Origin: Sphingobacterium multivorum
GTDB taxonomy: Bacteria; Bacteroidota; Bacteroidia; Sphingobacteriales; Sphingobacteriaceae
Assembly (NCBI RefSeq): GCF_039511225.1
Contig: NZ_CP154261.1
Coordinates: 2,666,001-2,730,000, forward strand
DNA: 64,000 nt
Reading direction: 5' to 3'
In this document: piece by piece, positions 32,439 to 42,386 of the stretch
Position numbering within the stretch: the stretch's first letter is position 1
How the letters are laid out: each line of letters opens with the position of its first letter
Notes under the pieces: generated by a model
Database searches by the model: none
Told to the model about the DNA's origin: nothing
The model's input: only the letters and a program-made list of their open reading frames with translations
Program-made: the position numbers and the translations under genes

Positions 32439-33779
32439 CTAGATCTTTCCAGTCTCTTTTAAAAGTTTGTAATATGCATACACAATATTGATTTCAGCAT
32501 TTGTGTATTTCAATTCCGCTTCAAGTTTTGAGTTTGAAGCATCCATGATATCGACGATCAACGCCAATTGGTTCAAATACTTTTTCTCAATAATACGATA
32601 GTTCTCATCTGCAAGGGCTTTATTGTATTCCAGCGTCTTGCGTTGTGAGTAGGCCTCATTGTATTTAATGTATGCAGTATTAACAGCGACGCTGGTTTTT
32701 TGTTTCAGAGCACTTGTGTATTTTTCGTTCTTTTCAATTTGTAGATCATTTAGTTTAAGCTTTTTTCCTGTCGTGTAGAGTGAAGAAATCGTATAATTCA
32801 GGGAGATACCGGTATTCCAGGTATTCATATACTTGTCGATGACCGGCATCACATTGGTGATAGGTTTCACAAGACTGTTTCCCGCGAATAGGCTGAGGGC
32901 AGGGGATCGCTCTGATTTTGTAATAGCTTTTTCTGTCTGCAAAAGTTCGGCTTCCTTGGCCGCGAGCTGAAGGCCCGGGCTGAATACATACGCGTCTTGT
33001 TTTAAGCTCGCGAGGTCTGTCAGCTGAAAACTGCTGTTTAATAGTTTGTCATCCGGCTCAATTACTGTGCCCTCCGGTAGCCCTAATGCGACTATAAGCT
33101 CGTCATTCAGGATTTTCCGATTGTTCTGAATCACCTCTTTGGCTAACTCCAACTCGGATATTTGCAATTGGTTGCGGATAACATCATTTTTGGTGATCAT
33201 GCCCTGTTTATATAATTTTTCCGTCAGGTCCAGTCTCTTGTGCGCAAGCTCAATATTTTGATTGTAGACAGCTTCTTGATTTTTCAGTTTAAATAGATCA
33301 AGGTAATAGCCTAAAACCAAAATTTTAATGTTCTGTTCTTCATTTTTATGGTCCAATTCAGCCAGTTCTTCGCCCAGCGAGGATGCTTTGATGCTATTTT
33401 TTACGACACCGCCCTTCCAGATAAGTTCTTTCGCTTCCAATGCATAGTTGTTACCGAAATGGGGTAAGGGGACTTTTTCCGACCCCGAAAGGTCTTTGTC
33501 GATCAACGCAGCGTTGCCGAGGTAAAAAGCCGATGCTGAAGCACTGATTTCGGGAAGCCTTCTTAATTTTGCAACTTCCGTTTTTTGTTGGGCGATACTT
33601 ACGGCCGACGCCGAAACAATAAGATTTGGGTGATTATGGATAGCAAGTTCGAACAGTTTTTCAATTGATATTTTTCGGCTGTTTATGCTGTCTTGACCGT
33701 ATGTTTGATTGCAAAATAATGTAAAGAAGCATAACGTCAAGTAAAAACCTATTTTTCGGGCTCTTGACTTTGTATTCAT
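32439..33779 (-). CDS. TolC family outer-membrane efflux protein
   Basis: A 446-residue protein with a signal peptide (ending around Y-G-Q), the two internal TolC repeats of long alpha-helices, and beta segments near residues 90 and 310. Outer-membrane channel for a tripartite efflux or secretion system. The gene downstream of an AraC regulator (84 bp gap, same strand) suggests that regulator controls it. No adaptor or pump gene adjoins it, so partners must be elsewhere. Confidence 0.85.
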   Translation of the reverse strand: MNTKSRARKIGFYLTLCFFTLFCNQTYGQDSINSRKISIEKLFELAIHNHPNLIVSASAVSIAQQKTEVAKLRRLPEISASASAFYLGNAALIDKDLSGSEKVPLPHFGNNYALEAKELIWKGGVVKNSIKASSLGEELAELDHKNEEQNIKILVLGYYLDLFKLKNQEAVYNQNIELAHKRLDLTEKLYKQGMITKNDVIRNQLQISELELAKEVIQNNRKILNDELIVALGLPEGTVIEPDDKLLNSSFQLTDLASLKQDAYVFSPGLQLAAKEAELLQTEKAITKSERSPALSLFAGNSLVKPITNVMPVIDKYMNTWNTGISLNYTISSLYTTGKKLKLNDLQIEKNEKYTSALKQKTSVAVNTAYIKYNEAYSQRKTLEYNKALADENYRIIEKKYLNQLALIVDIMDASNSKLEAELKYTNAEINIVYAYYKLLKETGKI

Positions 33780-33863
33780 GGTATTTAACTTTGTTTATAT
33801 ATGTGATACAAAGTTAGTATGCCCTGGGGTGACAAGAAATGTTTGATTACTGCTTTATGATGT

Positions 33864-34712
33864 TCAATTGGTAACAAGATTTGCCTGTTGTTCACGAAAT
33901 AGCTTAGGTGTTATGCCGACATGTTTTTTGAAAAACTTGCTAAAAGCATATTGATCTGAAAAATTAAACTCTTGTGAGATCTGGTTGATTGTTTTGGTAG
34001 AAATGGTGAGCTGCGCTCTAGCTTCTGTGACTAGCCAGTTACTGATAATTTCCGAGGGCGATTCTTGTGTAATCTCCTTGACGCTGATCGAAAGGTATTT
34101 GATGGAGATGTGGAGGCGGTCGGCGTAGAATGCGAGATCGCGCTGCGTTTTGTAGTGATCGGCGATAAGCTGTAAAAAATGGACGGTAATTTCTTCCTTT
34201 CTCTTGTTGCGTGCCTTTCCGGAGCTTTCACCAGCGGTATAGATCACATCGGCCAAAAGGTAGATAATCGCCATAAAAATATTGATATTGGCTTTTTGGA
34301 GGAAATCCTTCTTCGGATCGATTGGTTTTTTACGGTTGCTATGTAAAGTGGTTAACAATGTCCAAATAGCTTCAAAATCGTTGGCGGCAGGAGTAAAGGG
34401 TGTGGAGCGGTTGGAATTAATTAATCGATAAGCATCGTACCGACTGATTGACAAGCGTATTCTATTGGAAAAATTCCGGTCATAATGGAGTATTTTAAAA
34501 ACAGCATTGGTACTGATTGTCGTAAAGCTATAGTACTTATTGTATCCGATAAACAGGATGTTACCGGCTTGAAGGTCGGTGGGCGTACCATTGCTATTGA
34601 CCTGCATAGAGCCTCTATACAGCAGTATACAAGTCGTCCATAAGGGGTGATAGTAGTAGTCTTCTCCCTTCGCAGGAAATTCCGATTGATCTATAAGTTC
34701 TATTTCATTCAT
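33864..34712 (-). CDS. AraC family transcriptional regulator
   Basis: A 282-residue regulator with an N-terminal cupin-like domain (D-L-Q-A-G-N-I-L-F-I-G) and a C-terminal AraC helix-turn-helix pair (about 185-275) with L-H-I-S-I-K-Y-L-S and I-S-Q-E-F-N-F-S-D-Q-Y-A-F-S-K-F-F-K. It lies 84 bp ahead of the TolC-family gene on the same strand, making efflux control a reasonable inference. Confidence 0.88.
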   Translation of the reverse strand: MNEIELIDQSEFPAKGEDYYYHPLWTTCILLYRGSMQVNSNGTPTDLQAGNILFIGYNKYYSFTTISTNAVFKILHYDRNFSNRIRLSISRYDAYRLINSNRSTPFTPAANDFEAIWTLLTTLHSNRKKPIDPKKDFLQKANINIFMAIIYLLADVIYTAGESSGKARNKRKEEITVHFLQLIADHYKTQRDLAFYADRLHISIKYLSISVKEITQESPSEIISNWLVTEARAQLTISTKTINQISQEFNFSDQYAFSKFFKKHVGITPKLFREQQANLVTN

Positions 34713-34835
34713 TTTTTCAATGAAAAGGTACGGAATATTTTAGGCAACTTGGTCACTACGGTAGTAAAATATGTTAAATGTATTCAGGAAAGTGAGAATC
34801 AGTTTCTTTTGTGCTGGAAGCTCTGCAATATAGGA

Positions 34836-34871
34836 TTTATGGAGTAGCCTTAGAGCGACTCCATAAATTTT
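34836..34871. terminator. Terminator of the downstream aldo/keto reductase
   Basis: TTTATGGAGT (34836-34845) pairs perfectly with ACTCCATAAA (34858-34867), 12-base loop. It lies 16 bases after the reductase stop on the minus strand. T content beyond the stem is modest on both sides. Confidence 0.55.
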
Positions 34872-34883
34872 GTATTACCGCTC

Positions 34884-35723
34884 TTAAAAAGCGACTTTTT
34901 TAGGGTCCGATCCGGAAAACCCCATTTCAGGTAAATCGAGGATAGTTTTGATATCGCTTGCTGTCAGCTCAAAATCGTCGATCGCTAAATTTCTTTTAAT
35001 ATTATCGGGATTGGTTGATTTTGGCAGCGGCAAGATACCCTGAGATAAAGCAAATTTGATACAGAGTTGTCCAACACTAGTATTCTTTTCCTTAGCCAGT
35101 GCAACGAGGGTTTCATCCTGTAATATTCTGCCCGAACCCAGGGGTGACCAAGCCTGAACAAGGATGTCATTGGATTGGCAGAGTGCCACAGTATCTTGCT
35201 GAAGGTAACCCGGATGAAATTCAATTTGGTTCACTGCAGGGATGATTGTCGCTGACTCCAGTAATTTGGCGAGGTAGTCTTTGGGGAAATTACTCACGCC
35301 GATCGCTCTAACTTTCCCCTCTTTGTAGAGCTGCTCAAAAGCCCGCCAGGTATCGGCGTTGATGTCAGACCAGTTTGCAAATTGCGTTTCGTTGGCAGGC
35401 CAATGAATCAGGTAAAGATCGAGGTAATCCAATTGTAGATCGCTGAGTGATTTTTCGAATGCAGCAATTGTCTTATCGTATCCACGCTCGGTATTCCAGA
35501 GTTTTGTTGTGATAAACAGCGAATTACGATCGATACCACTGTCTTTTATCGCTTTTCCAACACTCTTTTCGTTGCCATATATGGCCGCAGTATCAATATG
35601 TGTATATCCAGCGGCAAGTGCTTCTTTAACTGCCTGATAAGCTTCGTCGCCCTCAGGAATTTGCCAGGTTCCAAATCCAATTGCCGGAATTTCAACTCCA
35701 TTGTTCAATTTGAATGTTTTCAT
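34884..35723 (-). CDS. Aldo/keto reductase (2,5-diketo-gluconate reductase-like)
   Basis: A 279-residue AKR5-type enzyme. Tetrad residues: Asp and Tyr in H-I-D-T-A-A-I-Y-G-N-E, Lys in T-T-K-L-W-N, and His in Y-L-I-H-W-P. The C-terminal I-P-x-S-type NADPH motif is P-L-P-K-S-T-N-P-D-N-I. These enzymes reduce aldehydes and ketones of small sugars or methylglyoxal. It is a single gene divergent from icd. Confidence 0.88.
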   Translation of the reverse strand: MKTFKLNNGVEIPAIGFGTWQIPEGDEAYQAVKEALAAGYTHIDTAAIYGNEKSVGKAIKDSGIDRNSLFITTKLWNTERGYDKTIAAFEKSLSDLQLDYLDLYLIHWPANETQFANWSDINADTWRAFEQLYKEGKVRAIGVSNFPKDYLAKLLESATIIPAVNQIEFHPGYLQQDTVALCQSNDILVQAWSPLGSGRILQDETLVALAKEKNTSVGQLCIKFALSQGILPLPKSTNPDNIKRNLAIDDFELTASDIKTILDLPEMGFSGSDPKKVAF

Positions 35724-35990
35724 TGTAAGTCGTGTTTTTATGTTGAGCTAAAATAGGATTTCGCCTGTAGTATCTGGTCACTGAAATGTCAAGAGGAAAT
35801 ACTTTTGGGTAGAGGAGGGGCGACTTATTCTGTATTGCCAAAATATATTTATTTTCACAATTTTATTGTCAAAAGGGGTGCAATTCCTCGTTAATTATGG
35901 CATTTATTCTTATCTTTAGGCGAATTTTTGAGAAATTCAGATTTTTCAATGATTTCACATAGCATTAAAAATTAAACATATTTCTAATAG

Positions 35991-38216
<2,226 letters not shown>

Positions 38217-38241
38217 GCGGTAATTGTTTTCATAAAAAAAG

Positions 38242-38274
38242 AAGCCCAGTTCGATTGATCTGGGCTTTTTTTGT
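38242..38274 (+). terminator. Terminator of icd
   Basis: AAGCCCAG (38242-38249) pairs with CTGGGCTT (38260-38267) and is followed by TTTTTTG. It is 25 bases after the icd stop. Confidence 0.88.
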
Positions 38275-38297
38275 TGTTTACAAAAACGAGTATTTTG

Positions 38298-39251
38298 CTA
38301 TTTTAATGGATATTTTACACCTGTAAAGGTCATCTTAACAGGTATGATATGTCCATTTTTGTCAAATTTCATTTCCTCGATACAGGTGACGCGCTCATTG
38401 GCTCCATCTTTGCCAAGCGGTCTACGGTGGTAGACGATAAAATACTTGTCTTTGTTGGGCACTTTGATGACTGAATGATGTCCGGCGCCAACAGCGACTT
38501 CCGGATCTCGTTCTAATATTGTCCCGATGCGCTCAAAAGGCCCAAATGGCGAATCGGCGATGGCATAAGCGACTTTGTAGTCGGGGCCTGTCCAGCCGCC
38601 TTCCGACCACATGAAATAATATTTTCCATCTTTTATAAACATAAATGGTCCTTCAACGTAATCTTTAGGGGTGATTTCTTTGTAAAAGCTACCATCATCA
38701 AAAGGGAGCAAGCCGGTGAAATCTGGCTTGAGCTTCACCATATTGCAATGCTTCCAACCGCCGTAGTACATATAGAAAGTTCCGTCTTTATCTTTAAAAA
38801 TAAACTGATCTATCGGTTGAGCGCCATTGATAATATCGTTGATTAAGGGTCTGCCCAATAGGTCACTATAGGGACCTTCTGGCTTGTCGGCCACAGCCAC
38901 CCCGATGCCTCCGATCTCGCCTTGATGTACATCATTGGCACCGAAAAATAGGTAATATTTGCCTTTGTTTTCCAATACCGCCGGTGCCCACATAGCTTTT
39001 TTCGCCCATTTGACATTGCTGTTTTCCAAGATGCGGCTGTGTTTTGTCCAGGTGGCCAAGTCGGAAGATGAAAACGCGTCGAAGAATATCTGCTCTTCAT
39101 AAGGTGCCGAATAGGTCGGGAATATCCAGTATTTATTGCCATAGATAATACCTTCAGGATCGGCATAGTTTCCCTTGATGACAGGGTTCTTCTGGGCAAA
39201 AAGTGTCGCGGTTAAAAGTAAGGCTGTTGATGTTAAAAATGTTTTAATCAT
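38298..39251 (-). CDS. Glycoside hydrolase family 43
   Basis: A 317-residue secreted enzyme; signal peptide ends around L-F-A-Q. The five-bladed GH43 propeller shows general base D31 in N-Y-A-D-P-E-G, the pKa-modulating Asp in P-I-D-Q-F, and the general acid Glu in Y-V-E-G-P-F-M-F. GH43 members remove arabinose or xylose from plant polysaccharides. It is convergent with icd and is not part of a visible polysaccharide locus. Confidence 0.9.
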   Translation of the reverse strand: MIKTFLTSTALLLTATLFAQKNPVIKGNYADPEGIIYGNKYWIFPTYSAPYEEQIFFDAFSSSDLATWTKHSRILENSNVKWAKKAMWAPAVLENKGKYYLFFGANDVHQGEIGGIGVAVADKPEGPYSDLLGRPLINDIINGAQPIDQFIFKDKDGTFYMYYGGWKHCNMVKLKPDFTGLLPFDDGSFYKEITPKDYVEGPFMFIKDGKYYFMWSEGGWTGPDYKVAYAIADSPFGPFERIGTILERDPEVAVGAGHHSVIKVPNKDKYFIVYHRRPLGKDGANERVTCIEEMKFDKNGHIIPVKMTFTGVKYPLK

Positions 39252-39384
39252 TGTATCGGTTTAAACCTGTAAGATACAGGATAAATATGGATCGGAATGA
39301 GTCAAAATGAATCATTTTTATGCTCATTTATCTCATTATTTTTTGAAATGTTAAAATTTTGTTAAAATATTATTGCGCTTTCGA

Positions 39385-39506
39385 TTGTTTCCGATTTATT
39401 TCACATATTTGTTTATGTCATTTCCAAATGGCATAAATACTTTTCATAAAATAGGTTAATAATATGGCTAAGATACCCAAAGTCTCCCAGACTTTGGGTG
39501 TTTTTT
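39385..39506 (+). ncRNA. Possible small RNA with orphan terminator
   Basis: A gene-free stretch on the plus strand ends in a strong intrinsic terminator that no plus-strand gene needs. Upstream are a hairpin ATGTCAT/ATGGCAT (39415-39421 with 39427-39433, one G-U) and a possible promoter TTG (39385-39387) with a TATTTG-type box (39406-39411), spaced slightly short. Would be about 90 nt. Weak evidence. Confidence 0.25.
39475..39506 (+). terminator. Strong hairpin with T-tail
   Basis: ACCCAAAGTCT (39475-39485) pairs perfectly with AGACTTTGGGT (39489-39499), loop CCC, then GTTTTTTATT. It also lies just past the stop of the convergent META-domain gene, but the T-run is only on the plus strand. 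Confidence 0.8.
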
Positions 39507-40398
39507 ATTCCCGCTCCAATCCAAAAATCATGACTAGTTTTCTGTCGTTGTATAAATTTAAGGTTTGCTCGGCTATGTCAAATTGAATTTGTTTTTGTTC
39601 AAAAATTTGGAAAAAGTCATTTTCGATATTTTGGCCATTGCAGGCACGCATGGTGCTTGCTAGGTGTATAAAGCTGATTTTGTCCCCTTTAATAGTGAAA
39701 TTTCCCCAAAAATTGTTGCATCCCGTTGTTCCGGTAATCGTGCCATTTCGGGCATCGAACCCGATGCTTGCTTTGCTGTCGGTGACATCCTTTCCATTTA
39801 ACTGAAGTAAATTCCATTTAAAACGAGCCAGAAATGCGGCCACACTGGGCAGTTCATTTGTACGTTCTTTTGAGACAATTTCAATTAAGCTGTACCTGAT
39901 GGTGTCTGTATTTTTTTGTTTCGTTTGTTTTACCCGAATGCGGTAACGGTAGCCCTCTTGGTAATCGAAACCCTGAATGGTTGCAGCGAGGTATTCCCAT
40001 TTATTTTTTTTATCAGATTTTATCTGCAGACACTTCAATTTACCAAGGTTCTGAGCATTTACATAGTTTTCTCCAACTTCCCATGTGTCCACGGCCGTCT
40101 CTTCCGATAATGATTTTGTGATCGTTTTGGCTAAGCTGTATGTTGGACGCGAACCGTTTTGACGTTTGAGGATCTTGATGTCATATTCAAATTTGGGATC
40201 ATAATCAAATTGGCGTATCTCGGTATTGAATTTCTCCCAATCTTTGCTGTTGTAGTACTTGACAAGATAGGGGGGTGTTTGTCGAAGACCTGATTTTACT
40301 TTTACACGAAATGAAGAATTCTGCGCGAGTAGGCTGTGACAAGGAAATAAGAGTGTTAAAAGAAGGAGTAATGAACTGTATGTGGAAAGCTTCTTCAT
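39505..40398 (-). CDS. Secreted META/HslJ-domain protein
   Basis: A 297-residue protein with a signal peptide ending L-L-A-Q. The C-terminal ~110 residues match the META (HslJ-like) domain: W-N-L-L-Q-L-N-G-K-D-V, G-T-T-G-C-N-N-F-W-G-N-F and S-T-M-R-A-C. The N-terminal ~180 residues contain two related stretches of about 60 (F-R-V-K-V-K-S-G and Y-R-I-R-V-K-Q-T), probably duplicated beta domains of the DUF4377 kind. HslJ is linked to heat and novobiocin resistance; role here unknown. Confidence 0.82.
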   Translation of the reverse strand: MKKLSTYSSLLLLLTLLFPCHSLLAQNSSFRVKVKSGLRQTPPYLVKYYNSKDWEKFNTEIRQFDYDPKFEYDIKILKRQNGSRPTYSLAKTITKSLSEETAVDTWEVGENYVNAQNLGKLKCLQIKSDKKNKWEYLAATIQGFDYQEGYRYRIRVKQTKQKNTDTIRYSLIEIVSKERTNELPSVAAFLARFKWNLLQLNGKDVTDSKASIGFDARNGTITGTTGCNNFWGNFTIKGDKISFIHLASTMRACNGQNIENDFFQIFEQKQIQFDIAEQTLNLYNDRKLVMIFGLERE

Positions 40399-40437
40399 AA
40401 TTGGAATGTAAATATCAATAAAAACGTATCTTTAAAC

Positions 40438-41337
40438 ATGAATATTGCACGATTGAATCTGTGCCTGCTGTTTACATTTTCTCTGTTAAGTTTGCAGGTG
40501 TACAGCCAAAATAGGAAGGATTATTTTAAAACGCAAATTGCTCTTGGGGAACTGACTGATCCACAATTGAAGGAAGTGTCGGGTATTACACCGGCATATC
40601 AGGAGGGTAATTTTTGGGTACACAATGATAGTGGTGACGGTGCAACTATTTATTTAATTGATCGTCAGGCCAAACTACTGAAAAAATTTTCACTTGAAGG
40701 GGTCTCTGTCGTCGACTGTGAGGATATCGATCGGGTGAAAATTGGAGATACCTATTTTCTCGTCCTCGCGGACATCGGAAACAACGCCGGGAAAAGAACC
40801 TGGACATGCCTGTATGTATTTCCTGAGCCTCAGGCCGATGATCCTGGGCTTATTTCGAAGAAGTCCATTCGGGCTATCTTTCTTAAATTTCCTGGCCAGC
40901 AACGGTTAGATGCCGAATCGATTATGATTGATCCAATTGACAACATGTTGTATGTTATATCTAAACGTGAATTTCGATCGACTGTTTATAGTGCCGCTGT
41001 ATTTACAACTGTTAAACAGCAATATTTTACCTTAAATAGGATAGCAGAGCTGCCATTTACTTTTGCTACGGCTTCTGCTATAGATCAGACAGGTACACAA
41101 CTGCTTGTAAAGAATATTACTCATATTTTCTATTGGCAGAGAAACCGAAGTGAGTCCTGGAAGCAGGTATTGCAACGAAAGCCAGCTATTCTGCCTTATC
41201 AGGTAGAGCCGCAGGGGGAAGCAATAGCTTTCGATAGCAATGGGACTGGATTTTATACAATTAGCGAGCGTCCATTTGGTTTAAAATCCTATCTTTATTT
41301 CTTTGAAAGAAATCAATACATTTATGATAAACACTAG
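40438..41337 (+). CDS. Secreted beta-propeller-like hypothetical protein
   Basis: A 299-residue protein with a signal peptide ending V-Y-S-Q. Repeating strand motifs (E-V-S-G-I-T-P-A, F-W-V-H-N-D-S-G-D, Y-V-I-S-K-R-E, G-E-A-I-A-F-D-S-N-G-T-G-F-Y-T-I-S-E) suggest a propeller akin to SdiA-regulated or phytase-like proteins. No catalytic residues are assigned. The next gene overlaps its end by 14 bases, so both are likely from one transcript. Confidence 0.7.
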   Translation: MNIARLNLCLLFTFSLLSLQVYSQNRKDYFKTQIALGELTDPQLKEVSGITPAYQEGNFWVHNDSGDGATIYLIDRQAKLLKKFSLEGVSVVDCEDIDRVKIGDTYFLVLADIGNNAGKRTWTCLYVFPEPQADDPGLISKKSIRAIFLKFPGQQRLDAESIMIDPIDNMLYVISKREFRSTVYSAAVFTTVKQQYFTLNRIAELPFTFATASAIDQTGTQLLVKNITHIFYWQRNRSESWKQVLQRKPAILPYQVEPQGEAIAFDSNGTGFYTISERPFGLKSYLYFFERNQYIYDKH

Positions 41338-42250
41338 ACCTATTTTCAGTTATTCGATGCATAATTTTCATCAAACCGATCCTATCAAAAGCGGCCTATT
41401 TTGTTTGGCCGGTATTAGACAGCTGTTAATTGCATTCACTTTATTTTTATGCACCCTCACGAACTCCTATGCTGCCAAAGTGGATACCCTGTCCATTCAG
41501 AGCCCGTCTATGGGTAAAGCAATTAAGACAGTCGTAATTCTTCCGCAAAATTACTCGAGCAAAATCAATTATCCCGTCCTTTACCTATTGCATGGATATT
41601 CTGGTAATTATAGCAATTGGGTTAAAAATTCAAGTGTAAGCGCATTGGCAGATCAGTATGGTTATATGGTGGTTTGTCCCGATGGCGGTTTTGGAAGCTG
41701 GTATTGGGACATCGCGAACGATAAAAACTACCAATATGAAACTTTTGTATCCAAAGAGCTGATCGATTATGTAGATCAGCATTATTCAACGATCAAAGAT
41801 CGGAGCGGAAGGGCTATTACGGGTTTAAGTATGGGTGGGCATGGCGCGCTCTCGCTGGCCATAAAACATCAGGATAGCTATGGCGCTGCAGGAAGTACAG
41901 CCGGTGGGGTAGATTTTAGACCTTTCCCCCTAAATTGGGAAATTAAAGATCGCATAGGGAATTATGCTGATGTACCGCAAGAATGGGACGATCGTGTTGT
42001 TATGAATATGGTTCCCAAATTAATCAATAATAGACTTCGCTTAATCATCGATTGCGGTAAGGAAGATTTTTTCTACACGGTGAACGTTGCGCTGCATGAT
42101 AAATTGATGTACCATAATATAAATCATACCTTTGTTACAAGTGAAGGTGGGCACAATTGGGAGTACTGGTCTCGGTCAATTGTTTATCAAATGGCTTTTT
42201 TTAAGGGATATTTTGATCAAACGAAGAAAAGTGAAAAGAAAAATGGATAA
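41324..42250 (+). CDS. Secreted esterase (alpha/beta hydrolase, esterase D-like)
   Basis: About 308 residues from the ATG at 41324, chosen over a TTG at 41303; an ATG at 41357 is also possible. A signal peptide ends S-Y-A-A. The nucleophile elbow is G-L-S-M-G-G-H-G, an oxyanion region H-G-Y-S-G-N, and the His in G-H-N-W. This matches the esterase/acetyl-xylan-esterase and antigen-85-like family. It overlaps the preceding gene by 14 bases. Confidence 0.88.
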   Translation: MINTRPIFSYSMHNFHQTDPIKSGLFCLAGIRQLLIAFTLFLCTLTNSYAAKVDTLSIQSPSMGKAIKTVVILPQNYSSKINYPVLYLLHGYSGNYSNWVKNSSVSALADQYGYMVVCPDGGFGSWYWDIANDKNYQYETFVSKELIDYVDQHYSTIKDRSGRAITGLSMGGHGALSLAIKHQDSYGAAGSTAGGVDFRPFPLNWEIKDRIGNYADVPQEWDDRVVMNMVPKLINNRLRLIIDCGKEDFFYTVNVALHDKLMYHNINHTFVTSEGGHNWEYWSRSIVYQMAFFKGYFDQTKKSEKKNG

Positions 42251-42325
42251 ATATTTGGCATAAATGAATAAAATGCTATTTTTGTTAAACAGAGACCTTA
42301 ACTAACAAATTATAAACTTATTATT

Positions 42326-42354
42326 AAGCCTTACAAATTGTAAGGCTTTTTTAT
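42326..42354 (+). terminator. Terminator of the esterase operon
   Basis: AAGCCTTACAA (42326-42336) and TTGTAAGGCTT (42338-42348) form a perfect inverted repeat; read as RNA, AAGCCTTAC and GTAAGGCTT pair over a 5-base loop, then TTTT. 76 bases after the esterase stop. Confidence 0.85.
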
Positions 42355-42386
42355 TATTTTCAGCAAAATTTTGACTTCACTTGATT

